The translations under genes and the position numbers were made by a program. A stretch of DNA of 64,000 nucleotides, taken from positions 1-64,000 of the forward strand of contig JAGBSL010000033.1 of assembly GCA_017631875.1 (NCBI GenBank), written 5' to 3'. The notes under the pieces are model-generated. The model made no database searches. It saw only the letters and a list, made by a program, of their open reading frames with translations, and was not told the DNA's origin. This DNA comes from Bacteroidales bacterium. Its GTDB lineage: Bacteria > Bacteroidota > Bacteroidia > Bacteroidales > UBA932. This document shows positions 45,551-53,286 of this stretch, one piece after another. Within the stretch, counting starts at the first letter, position 1. Each line of letters opens with the position of its first letter.

Positions 45551-46156
45551 ATGGATAAGAACAGTTACGCATTGGGCATGAGCATCGCCCACAACATGAT
45601 TTCATCAGGCATCAAGTCTATCGAGTTCGAGGACTTCGCTGCCGGAGTAAAGGCACTCCTTAACGGAGAGGAGCCTGCAATCTCTTTCCAGGAGGCTGGT
45701 CAGCTCCTCGACAAGTACTTCGCTGAGCTTGAGGCTGAGCGCAAGGCTGAGGCTGAGGCTATGAGCGCAGCATTCCGCGAGGAGGGCGAGACTTTCCTCA
45801 AGATGAACGCTGAGAAGGAAGGCGTCGTTGTACTCCCTAGCGGTCTCCAGTACAAGGTCCTCACTGAGGGTACAGGCAAGAAGCCTTCTGCTACATCACA
45901 GGTTAAGTGCCACTACGAGGGAACTCTCCTCAGCGGCGTGAAGTTCGACAGCTCATACGATCGCGGAGAGCCTGCAGTATTCGGCCTCAACCAGGTTATC
46001 GCAGGATGGACAGAGGGCGTTCAGCTCATGTCAGAGGGCTCTAAGTACGAGTTCTACATCCCTTACGACCTCGCTTACGGCGAGCACGGTGCACCGGGAG
46101 CAATCCCTCCATATGCTGCCCTCAAGTTCATCGTCGAGCTCATCGAGGTTCTCTAA
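45551..46156 (+). CDS. FKBP-type peptidyl-prolyl isomerase
   Basis: Product of 201 residues with an N-terminal dimerising helical region (FkpA/Mip type, 1-95) and an FKBP domain (about 100-201; GLQYKVLTEGTGKKP, VKCHYEGTLLSGVKFDSSY, PYDLAYGEHGAPGAIPPYAALKF). It lacks a signal peptide, unlike classical FkpA, so it is probably cytoplasmic. It catalyses proline isomerisation and acts as a folding helper. Its TAA overlaps the pnuC ATG by one base. Confidence 0.93.
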   Translation: MDKNSYALGMSIAHNMISSGIKSIEFEDFAAGVKALLNGEEPAISFQEAGQLLDKYFAELEAERKAEAEAMSAAFREEGETFLKMNAEKEGVVVLPSGLQYKVLTEGTGKKPSATSQVKCHYEGTLLSGVKFDSSYDRGEPAVFGLNQVIAGWTEGVQLMSEGSKYEFYIPYDLAYGEHGAPGAIPPYAALKFIVELIEVL

Positions 46157-46824
46157 TGGGACAATCTATCCTCGAAATATTCACCCTGATAACAGGAGTC
46201 ATCTACGTCATCCTGGAAATCAGGCAGAAAAACGCCATGTGGGTGCTGGGCATAATCACAAGCCTGGCATCCATGCTGGTATTTTACAGCCAGGGGCTTT
46301 ACGCTTCCTTCGGGCTTAACGCCTATTACCTTATCACGGCATTCATAGGCCTATGGCAGTGGCGTAAGGACAAAAGCGTAATCGAGGATACATCAAAGAT
46401 CCACCTTAACAGGCTTTCGTGGAGGGTCGTCGCCATCAGCGTCATTGTCTTCGCAGCAGGTACTGTCGGACTCGCAGCCGGAATGGACTACATGAGCGAG
46501 CTGGGCTTCAAGGAAAATCCGATGTCCCTGCTTGACGCCTCTGTTGCGGTCCTGAGTGCAGTTGCCACATGGTGGCTGGTAAAGTCTTATCTCCAGCAGT
46601 GGTGGTTGTGGATAGCCGCGAACACCCTCAGCCTGATTCTTTGCGCAACACAGGGCATGTGGTGGATGGCTCTACTATATATATTATATGTAGTTGCCGC
46701 AGTAATCGGTTTAAGACATTGGAAAAAGCACGGAATCACCGTGGCGGCCAAAGAACTGACTATCAAGTCATTAGGACAAGATTACCCTGCAAATAACGAG
46801 GCTAACACCAACTCAACTAATTAA
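46156..46824 (+). CDS. pnuC: Nicotinamide riboside transporter PnuC
   Basis: Membrane protein of 222 residues with about seven helices of the PnuC/SWEET-like fold; the family's opening EIFTLITGVIYVILEIRQ and AMWVLGIITS and later WQWRKD and ATWWLVKSYLQQWWLW are present. It imports nicotinamide riboside for NAD synthesis by facilitated diffusion. The following kinase-like gene could act downstream, but its family is not a known riboside kinase. The C-terminal tail is polar, Asn/Thr-rich. Confidence 0.92.
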   Translation: MGQSILEIFTLITGVIYVILEIRQKNAMWVLGIITSLASMLVFYSQGLYASFGLNAYYLITAFIGLWQWRKDKSVIEDTSKIHLNRLSWRVVAISVIVFAAGTVGLAAGMDYMSELGFKENPMSLLDASVAVLSAVATWWLVKSYLQQWWLWIAANTLSLILCATQGMWWMALLYILYVVAAVIGLRHWKKHGITVAAKELTIKSLGQDYPANNEANTNSTN

Positions 46825-46850
46825 CAATCAAATAGTTAACTGCCACAGAG

Positions 46851-47717
46851 ATGATCATTGTTGTTGAAAGCGGAGCGACAAAGACGGCCTGGAGAGCCGT
46901 TTGGGATGACGGAAGCGTGCGTGCGGTGCAGACTGCGGGCCTGAGCCCGACCTGTCTGGACCTGGAGCACACACAGGAAATCGTCCGCAAGGCAATTCCC
47001 GAACTTAATCCTGAAGGGAAACACGTTAACGAGATCTTCTTCTACGGGGCCGGCCTTGTATCACCACAGGCATGTGCACCGATAGAAGAAGCGTTGCAGA
47101 TGTGGTGTCCTCTGGCCAATGTACATTTCTATTCCGACATTCTTGCAGCGGCACGCGCACTCTTCGGAGACGGCAGCGGAGTGGTAGCCATCATGGGTAC
47201 AGGATCCAACAGCTGCCTGTATGAAAACGGCGAGATCACCCGCAACATCCGCCCGGGAGGGTTCATCCTGGGAGACGAAGGCAGCGGAGTGGCGCTCGGA
47301 CGCGCATTTCTGGCTGACCTGATCAAGGGACTCGTGCCTTCACATATCAAGGAGGACTTCGACAAGGAGTTCGGGCTTGACTACTCCCAGATCGTCAGGA
47401 AGGTCTACAAGGAGCAGGCTGCAGCAGCATTCATGGCATCGTTTGCGCCTTTCATCCTCGCAAGGAAAGATGACAGATATATTCATGGACTCATCGAAGA
47501 CTGTCTTGAATCATTCCTGGAAAGAGCATTGGAAAGATATGCAGACAATGCCCCATCAGCCATTTCGCACAGAGTAGGAGTAGTCGGCTCGTTCGGATGC
47601 GCATGCGAAGAGATGCTGCAAGAACTCACCAAGAGACACCCTCTCGAGTTTGTAAAATTCATAAAGTCACCGATCGACGAACTGGTGACATATCACAGGT
47701 CAAGATATGGCATATAA
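46851..47717 (+). CDS. BadF/BadG/BcrA/BcrD-family kinase (N-acetylglucosamine kinase-like)
   Basis: ASKHA-fold protein of 288 residues. Phosphate-1 loop VVESGATKTAWRAV, phosphate-2 loop IMGTGSNSC and the GGFILGDEGSGVALG block resemble eukaryotic-type GlcNAc kinase and related Bacteroidetes proteins. It probably phosphorylates an amino sugar; the substrate is inferred only. It lies in the FKBP-pnuC-kinase-recR run, 26 bases after pnuC and overlapping recR by 11 bases. Confidence 0.83.
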   Translation: MIIVVESGATKTAWRAVWDDGSVRAVQTAGLSPTCLDLEHTQEIVRKAIPELNPEGKHVNEIFFYGAGLVSPQACAPIEEALQMWCPLANVHFYSDILAAARALFGDGSGVVAIMGTGSNSCLYENGEITRNIRPGGFILGDEGSGVALGRAFLADLIKGLVPSHIKEDFDKEFGLDYSQIVRKVYKEQAAAAFMASFAPFILARKDDRYIHGLIEDCLESFLERALERYADNAPSAISHRVGVVGSFGCACEEMLQELTKRHPLEFVKFIKSPIDELVTYHRSRYGI

Positions 47718-48372
47718 AGAGAATTACCCTTCAAAACTTCTTGAGGAAGCCGTAGATGCAATAAGTACACTCCCGGGAGTGGGCCGCCGCAGCGCGCTGC
47801 GCCTGGCGCTTCATCTGCTGAAGCAGCCTGCAGAAAACGTGCACCATTTCACGGCTGCCATAGACAACCTGCGCGACGAGGTGAAATACTGCCAGACCTG
47901 CAGAATGATCTCCGATAATGACATCTGCTCGATATGTTCCGACAAGTCACGTGACCACAGGACCATCTGCGTCGTGGAAAGTGTCCGTGACGTGATGAGC
48001 ATAGAAAACACAGGACAGTTCCATGGAGTATACCATGTGCTCGGAGGCATCATCTCCCCGATCAACGGCATCGGTCCTTCAGACATAACGATCAAGGAGC
48101 TGGTACAGCGTGTGGCCAGATTCGCATCGCCGGAAGGAATGTTCGAAGCGGACGCACCGGGCATTGATGGAACTCCTGCCGAGGTCATTCTGGCGCTCAG
48201 CGGCGACGTGGAAGGAGAGACAACAGCATTCTATATCTACAGACAGATCTCACAATACGGAGTGAAGGTATCATCCCTCGCACGAGGCCTTGGTTTTGGA
48301 GACGATCTTGAATATGCCGACGAGCTCACTCTCGGCCGATCGATCATCAACCGTCAGGTTTTCAAACCGTAA
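47707..48372 (+). CDS. recR: Recombination protein RecR
   Basis: Product of 221 residues with helix-hairpin-helix (TLPGVGRRSALRLALHLL), a C4 zinc finger (CQTCRMISDNDICSICSD), and a Toprim domain (TICVVESVRDVMSIE, YHVLGG). It acts with RecF/RecO to load RecA at gaps. It is last gene of its operon. Confidence 0.96.
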   Translation: MAYKENYPSKLLEEAVDAISTLPGVGRRSALRLALHLLKQPAENVHHFTAAIDNLRDEVKYCQTCRMISDNDICSICSDKSRDHRTICVVESVRDVMSIENTGQFHGVYHVLGGIISPINGIGPSDITIKELVQRVARFASPEGMFEADAPGIDGTPAEVILALSGDVEGETTAFYIYRQISQYGVKVSSLARGLGFGDDLEYADELTLGRSIINRQVFKP

Positions 48373-48397
48373 ATTTGGTACTTTAAAATAAAAAGGA

Positions 48398-48405
48398 TAC
48401 ATTTG
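48398..48405 (+). promoter_or_regulatory. -7 promoter element for corA
   Basis: TACATTTG, 82 bases before the corA ATG. Confidence 0.62.
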
Positions 48406-48407
48406 TA

Positions 48408-48472
48408 GGCTTGTGTGTTTTACACAAGCCTGTTTCGTGTAATATGAACTCGTTCCGACGACTGGCCGGAAC
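48408..48472 (+). promoter_or_regulatory. Structured 5' leader of corA
   Basis: Two hairpins lie between the promoter and corA: GGCTTGTGT / ACACAAGCC (48408-48430, perfect 9 bp, at the predicted transcript start) and GTTCCG / CGGAAC (48452-48472). No known Mg2+ riboswitch is recognised; a regulatory leader is inferred from the length and structure. Confidence 0.45.
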
Positions 48473-48487
48473 ACAAAAGGACGAGGT

Positions 48488-49438
48488 ATGATCGAGATCT
48501 TCTACAAGAAAGACGGACAGATGATGGTTTCCCAGTCGGAGACCGACTTCGCTAAGATCCCATATGAAAACGTAATCTGGATTGACCTTTTCTCCCCTTC
48601 GGGTGACGAGAAGAGGGCGACGGAGTCATTCCTAGGTACTACGATCCAGAACAGGGCGCAGGCGGAAGAGATCGAGATTTCATCACGTTTCTCAGAGACG
48701 GAGAAGGCAATTTTCGCAAACACCAGCTTCCTCATCCCCGGTCCTGAAGAATACAACGAAGAGACAGTATCGTTCATACTTACTGACAACATCCTGACAA
48801 CATTGCGCGAATGCCCGCTGCGAAGCTTCACTGACCTCCAGCGCAGACTCCTCGCTTTCCCTACGATGTATTCGTCAGGCCATGTGGCCTTCCTCAGCAT
48901 CCTGGAACAGCGTATCGACCTTGATGCCGACATGGTGGAGATCGTATCGAAGGAGATCACACAGTTCACAAAGAAGATCAGTCTGGGAGAAGACATCAGC
49001 GAGGAGTTCCTCATCGACCTGAACCAGATGCAGGACAACACGATGCTCATACGCGAGAACATCGTCGACAAGCAGCGAGTTATCTCCAGCATTCTCAAGA
49101 GTGCTAAATACCCTAAAGAGTACCAGGCTAAGCTGAACGTCCTCCTCAAGGACATCTCGTCACTGATCAACCACACGAACTTCAGCTTCGAGAGACTCGA
49201 GTACCTCCAGAACACAGTTCTGGGTATCATCAACCTCGATCAGAACAAGATCATGAAGGTGTTCACCCTCGTTTCGCTGATGCTCATGCCTCCGACGCTG
49301 ATAGCCAGCTTCTTCGGAATGAACGTAAGGTTCGGATGGATCGGAACCTCATGCGTATCATGGCTGATCGTCCTGGTCCTCATGGCAATATCGATAGTTG
49401 TGATATTCTGGATATTCAAAAAAAGAAACATGTTCTAG
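48488..49438 (+). CDS. corA: CorA-family magnesium/cobalt transporter
   Basis: Product of 316 residues with a large cytoplasmic N-terminal domain, a long stalk helix (about 190-265) and two C-terminal membrane helices. The selectivity motif GMN is in SFFGMNVRFGW. CorA channels form pentamers and import Mg2+. The short basic tail KKRNMF closes the second helix. The stop codon lies in the arm of a strong terminator. Confidence 0.93.
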   Translation: MIEIFYKKDGQMMVSQSETDFAKIPYENVIWIDLFSPSGDEKRATESFLGTTIQNRAQAEEIEISSRFSETEKAIFANTSFLIPGPEEYNEETVSFILTDNILTTLRECPLRSFTDLQRRLLAFPTMYSSGHVAFLSILEQRIDLDADMVEIVSKEITQFTKKISLGEDISEEFLIDLNQMQDNTMLIRENIVDKQRVISSILKSAKYPKEYQAKLNVLLKDISSLINHTNFSFERLEYLQNTVLGIINLDQNKIMKVFTLVSLMLMPPTLIASFFGMNVRFGWIGTSCVSWLIVLVLMAISIVVIFWIFKKRNMF

Positions 49439-49459
49439 TTACCAGAACATGTTTCTTTT
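49421..49459 (+). terminator. Terminator overlapping the corA stop codon
   Basis: Perfect 16-bp stem (AAAAGAAACATGTTCT and its complement) with a 7-nt loop, ending in TTTT. The TAG stop begins at the base of the loop. Confidence 0.9.
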
Positions 49460-49460
49460 G

Positions 49461-49552
49461 TCTCAACCCCCTGTCACTTCGTGACATCCCCCTTTCAGGG
49501 GGAATTTCGTCCCTACCCGGGACGGGCCAAAAATTCTTCGAGCTTTTTGGCC
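49461..49552 (-). repeat. Hairpin-array intergenic repeat, copy 3 (long, inverted)
   Basis: Read on the reverse strand: hairpin A, GGCCAAAAA / TTTTTGGCC with GCTCGAAGAA in the loop; B, CGTCCC / GGGACG with loop GGGTA; C, TCCCCCT / AGGGGGA with loop GAA; D, TGTCAC / GTGACA with loop GAA; then AGGGGGTTGAGA. Modules B-D match copy 2 and modules A-B match copy 1. Confidence 0.85.
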
Positions 49553-49559
49553 TAAAATA

Positions 49560-49598
49560 TTAAGAGGCCGCAAGCATCACTGCCTGTCAGCCTCTTAA
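49560..49598. repeat. Inverted repeat TTAAGAGGC
   Basis: TTAAGAGGC (49560-49568) pairs with GCCTCTTAA (49590-49598) across a 21-nt loop. No T-run follows, so a terminator role is doubtful. The rest of the gap to 49658 shows nothing recognisable. Confidence 0.5.
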
Positions 49599-49658
49599 AC
49601 GTGTACTAAAACCTAAACCTGTTGCAAAGATGCACATAGATTTTAATATGTTGCAAAT

Positions 49659-49695
49659 AAAAATGAAAAAAATCGCATTTTTTTCATTTTTATTG
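49659..49695 (-). terminator. A/T-rich terminator of the PCMD gene
   Basis: Stem of about 15 bp built of A/T tracts (ATAAAAATGAAAAAAA with its complement), starting five bases beyond the stop codon of the leftward gene. Confidence 0.7.
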
Positions 49696-49699
49696 TCTT

Positions 49700-50677
49700 T
49701 TACATCACGATACGCACATTATCGACCCAAAGCGTATTGCCGACACCACCATAAAATGCCTTGCCGCAGCTTGAAATGATGTTGATGACAAGATGAGTCG
49801 GCTGTGTTCCAGGCTCAGCCCATCCGTCCTCCTGAATGATAACATTCCTGCCATTGCTGTTGGGAGCATGAAATGCCGACTCCGGATCATTCTTCAGTCC
49901 CATATACTCTTCATAAAACGGCTCGCCCGTAATGTCGCCATAATGTATCTTCAGTTCATATCCGTTCATCCACTCAGGAATATCTTCGGAAATCCTCCAG
50001 ATGGCCGTTCCGACTCTGAGAGCATGAACAACTCCGTCTTCATCCTCCCACCTCTTCTGGAGCATGACCGTAATCTCCGCTGAGTCAGGATAACCCATCG
50101 GCTTGAGTTTCGAGAAGCCGGTAGCACGGATGACCTCATGACCGACATCGGCCTTTATGTCCATGACCACCGCCTTCGGCATGCCGGTGAAAGGAATGCC
50201 ATAGAATACCTTGGCCATCGGATCCTTAGTCGTGGTGATAGGCTCGGGAAGAACTCCCAGCAGAAGGGCGCCCTGACATGTCACATCCATGTTGATCACT
50301 CCAAGAGCCTTGACCTCCTCGATATGGGTCTCGATTCTTGCACAATAGCCGTTGCCTCGTTCTTCGGGGAATATTGTATTGTTGGTCTTGACGACACCGG
50401 CAACGATCGCCAGGACATTATTGGTCCTCCAGAGATATCCTTCAGGTGCCGTGAAAGGTGTCTTACCTGTAAATACGGTCTCCTGATTGCCGTAGAATTC
50501 ATAAAGGGTCTTCGTCGCTCCGCCGATAATTCCTGACTCCTTCACCTGCCTCATCGACCATGAGTCGAAGGTACCGTATTCGTTGATGGCATCGACCACC
50601 GACTGCTGGGCATAGGCATTGACAGTAAAAAGGATATAGGCCATCAGCAGCGCGATCAAATGGCTTATTCGTCTCAT
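49700..50677 (-). CDS. Secreted PCMD-domain protein
   Basis: Product of 325 residues with a signal peptide ending YAQ (about residue 24). The C-terminal 200 residues match the putative carbohydrate metabolism domain style of Bacteroidetes (YGIPFTGMPKAVVMDIKADVG, LKNDPESAFHAPNSNG, HLVINIISSCGKAFYGGVGNTLWVDNVRIVM). These proteins are surface or periplasmic and are thought to bind glycans, without direct proof. Its promoter faces and overlaps that of the M6 protease operon, so the two units may exclude each other. Confidence 0.8.
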   Translation of the reverse strand: MRRISHLIALLMAYILFTVNAYAQQSVVDAINEYGTFDSWSMRQVKESGIIGGATKTLYEFYGNQETVFTGKTPFTAPEGYLWRTNNVLAIVAGVVKTNNTIFPEERGNGYCARIETHIEEVKALGVINMDVTCQGALLLGVLPEPITTTKDPMAKVFYGIPFTGMPKAVVMDIKADVGHEVIRATGFSKLKPMGYPDSAEITVMLQKRWEDEDGVVHALRVGTAIWRISEDIPEWMNGYELKIHYGDITGEPFYEEYMGLKNDPESAFHAPNSNGRNVIIQEDGWAEPGTQPTHLVINIISSCGKAFYGGVGNTLWVDNVRIVM

Positions 50678-50686
50678 AAAATTTGT

Positions 50687-50694
50687 TATATTTG
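50687..50694 (+). promoter_or_regulatory. -7 promoter element for the M6 protease operon
   Basis: TATATTTG, 51 bases before the ATG at 50746. It lies to the left of the oppositely directed PCMD promoter. Confidence 0.65.
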
Positions 50695-50706
50695 CAATTC
50701 CAATCG

Positions 50707-50714
50707 CAAATATA
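50707..50714 (-). promoter_or_regulatory. -7 promoter element for the PCMD gene
   Basis: Reverse-strand TATATTTG, 29 bases upstream of the PCMD start. The two -7 boxes are 12 bases apart and point at each other. Confidence 0.65.
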
Positions 50715-50745
50715 CGAACGATTCGCTTACGATTGGCACAAGCAT

Positions 50746-52860
50746 ATGAGATTCAGAGCCTTTTTATATATATCGGTCATCTTTTTGACACTCCAACTGA
50801 GCGCAAGACCTGCCAGACCGGGCAGCCAGACATTCACCCAGCCAGACGGAAGCACATTCACAGCGACATGCGTCGGTGACGAATTCATGAAAATCATAAA
50901 GACGACCGACGGACATGCAATCATCCGTGACGAGGACGGATGGTGGTGTTATGCCATATATGTACAGGACGGCAGCAAGACAAGCAGTGGGATCCGCGTA
51001 GGCTCGGCCGCTCCAACCGATATACTGAAACGCAGTATGGATATTCCATACTCGCAGCTAAACGCCAGGGCACAGGAACTCAGGTCCGCAGGTCGCAGTG
51101 AGAACGCCTTGCCTTTCATGCAAAGAATCGGCGTGGCAACGAAGTCACAGACTAAGACGACAAAGCACGGACTGGTGATTCTGGCCCAATACAAGGACGT
51201 TCCCTTCAAGCATTCCAGAGAGGACTTCGTAGACATGCTGACCAAAGAGCGCTACGACCACAACGGAGCTACGGGATCGGCAATGGAGTATTTCAATGCA
51301 CAGTTCGGCAATTCAGTTGATTTTTCGTTTGAGGTAAGCGAGATAGTGACGCTTCCCAGCAACAGGAAATACTACGGAGAGAACAACTACAGCGGACAGG
51401 ATGCCAGACCAGCTGAAATGATTTACGACGCATGCCGGCTTGCAGACCAGAGCATTGACTTTTCGCTTTATGATGACGACAACGATGGATATGTCGACAA
51501 CGTATTTGTATTCTTCGCCGGAGGCGATGAAGCCGAACTATTTGAACAGGAAGACCTGATATGGTCACATGCCTGGTATATGGAGAGCGGAGGAGGACTG
51601 GCACTTGAACTTGACGGCAAGAGTATCGACAGATATGCATGTACCGCCGAGCTCTCATATAACGCACTTGCCGGCATCGGCACCTTCTGTCACGAATACA
51701 GCCACACCTTTGACCTTCCTGACTTCTATGACACAGACTATGATGAAAACGGGTGGTCGGCAGGCCTATGGTGCTGGACATCATTGATGGACGGAGGCAA
51801 CATGAATAACCACAGCAACACTCCCCCGTTCTACAACGCCATCGAACGCGAGCTTCTGGACATCGCCGACCCTATCCTCATTGAACGTAACGGCACATAT
51901 ACATTGAAACCACTGCATTCAAGCAATGAATTCTATAGGGTAAACACGGAGACCTCCGGTCTTTATTATCTCATAGAGTGTCGCAAACAAACCGACTGGG
52001 ACAGATACATCAAAGGAAGCGGAATGCTCATATACAAGGTCGACAAGACTCCTAAACGCCAGAGAAGATGGGTCATCGACAACACAGTGAATGCATACGC
52101 AGACCAGCAGTGCGCCGATCTGGTCGAAGCTGACGAAAGGAATGACGTATTCAACTCAGACCGTGAATACAGCACAGCAATACAGGACATAACGGGAATC
52201 TTTTTCCCGAATAAAGCCGCGGAGACCATCGAACTGACGCCCGAAATCAGCATGACCAGCATCAGAATGGACGGAGACAATGTCGTATTCAGCATTGTAG
52301 GATTTTCCGAAGCGGTTACTCCTCCGACCCCGATCAACCTGAAGGTAGACCCATTCATGGATGCCGCCATAATAAATTTCGAGAGCGACAGGCCGTTTGA
52401 CGGAGACGCTAAAGTTATTTGGGGCAGAGTGGATCATGAGAATGAAAGCATATGCATCAAACCATACGAAACCGGCAAATATGCCCATATCCTCGAAGGA
52501 CTCACCCCTGGAAACACCACATATTCGGTAACCGTATTGTTTGAAGCCGACGGAGTGGAAGGTCCAGGAAAGAGCAAATCCTTCATGACTCCCAAAAATG
52601 CCCCGGTGAAATGGGCATACATATATTTAGGTAAGAACGCAAACGCCGACGGCACTTACAAGGCAGGCACCAAGGTACCGCTGAGGGTCTACAACGCCAC
52701 TGGCGCTGAGGCGATAGAGTGGGAATTCGACGGTAAAACCATAACACCTGCGGGAGACGGATACTACACGATCACGGAAGGTGGAGTGCTCCGCGCCACC
52801 GTATATTGGCCGGAAGGCGGATCCGACGTTCTTGAGAAACAGATAATAATATCAGAATAA
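50746..52860 (+). CDS. M6-family secreted metalloprotease
   Basis: Product of 704 residues with a signal peptide (MRFRAFLYISVIFLTLQLSA). The zinc motif is HEYSHTFDLPD (His316, Glu317, His320) inside GIGTFCHEYSHTFDLPDFYD, characteristic of M6 (immune inhibitor A-like) proteases. The catalytic domain spans about 150-470. C-terminal beta-sandwich regions follow, including a fibronectin-like segment near 540-640. The longer open frame starts before the promoter region and is not used. It is first gene of a three-gene operon with two lipoproteins. Confidence 0.9.
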   Translation: MRFRAFLYISVIFLTLQLSARPARPGSQTFTQPDGSTFTATCVGDEFMKIIKTTDGHAIIRDEDGWWCYAIYVQDGSKTSSGIRVGSAAPTDILKRSMDIPYSQLNARAQELRSAGRSENALPFMQRIGVATKSQTKTTKHGLVILAQYKDVPFKHSREDFVDMLTKERYDHNGATGSAMEYFNAQFGNSVDFSFEVSEIVTLPSNRKYYGENNYSGQDARPAEMIYDACRLADQSIDFSLYDDDNDGYVDNVFVFFAGGDEAELFEQEDLIWSHAWYMESGGGLALELDGKSIDRYACTAELSYNALAGIGTFCHEYSHTFDLPDFYDTDYDENGWSAGLWCWTSLMDGGNMNNHSNTPPFYNAIERELLDIADPILIERNGTYTLKPLHSSNEFYRVNTETSGLYYLIECRKQTDWDRYIKGSGMLIYKVDKTPKRQRRWVIDNTVNAYADQQCADLVEADERNDVFNSDREYSTAIQDITGIFFPNKAAETIELTPEISMTSIRMDGDNVVFSIVGFSEAVTPPTPINLKVDPFMDAAIINFESDRPFDGDAKVIWGRVDHENESICIKPYETGKYAHILEGLTPGNTTYSVTVLFEADGVEGPGKSKSFMTPKNAPVKWAYIYLGKNANADGTYKAGTKVPLRVYNATGAEAIEWEFDGKTITPAGDGYYTITEGGVLRATVYWPEGGSDVLEKQIIISE

Positions 52861-52861
52861 C

Positions 52862-53272
52862 ATGAAGCCAAGACATCTTGCAGGCATCGTCCTGACATTA
52901 ATATCTATTATAGGCTGCATCGGTCCCCAGCCTGACGAGGTACTGCTTCCGCGCACAGAAATCTCGCTTACGGTCAAGGGGGAAACCATAATGGAATTCG
53001 ATCCGCTCACCTGCCAGATCGGATACAGCAGCGAAAGGAACGAATTCCGTCTGGCCAGCGACAAACTCGCGAACTGGTTAGTATTCAGAAGCGACGCCAC
53101 CCCTGCTGATATCGGACAGGAAGTCAAGGCATCGCTCGAATACACATCGAAGAAGGACATAATCAAACATGATGACCTTGCATTCAGCGTCGAGAAGACT
53201 GCCCCTGACGGCACTACGTGGCTCTGGAACAAGGAAAAGAAGATCGGAATCATCATTAAAGTATTACAATAA
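52862..53272 (+). CDS. Small lipoprotein of unknown function
   Basis: Product of 136 residues with lipobox IIGC near residue 19 (ISIIGCIGPQPDE). No domain is recognised; the predicted mature part is beta-rich. It starts one base after the M6 protease stop, so it is translated with it and may be a surface partner or anchor of the protease. Confidence 0.75.
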   Translation: MKPRHLAGIVLTLISIIGCIGPQPDEVLLPRTEISLTVKGETIMEFDPLTCQIGYSSERNEFRLASDKLANWLVFRSDATPADIGQEVKASLEYTSKKDIIKHDDLAFSVEKTAPDGTTWLWNKEKKIGIIIKVLQ

Positions 53273-53286
53273 AACCCAAACAAAAA

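Noticed and set aside
48408..48472. Known Mg2+ riboswitch (M-box) upstream of corA
   Set aside because: Too short and lacking the multi-stem M-box architecture; only two simple hairpins are seen.
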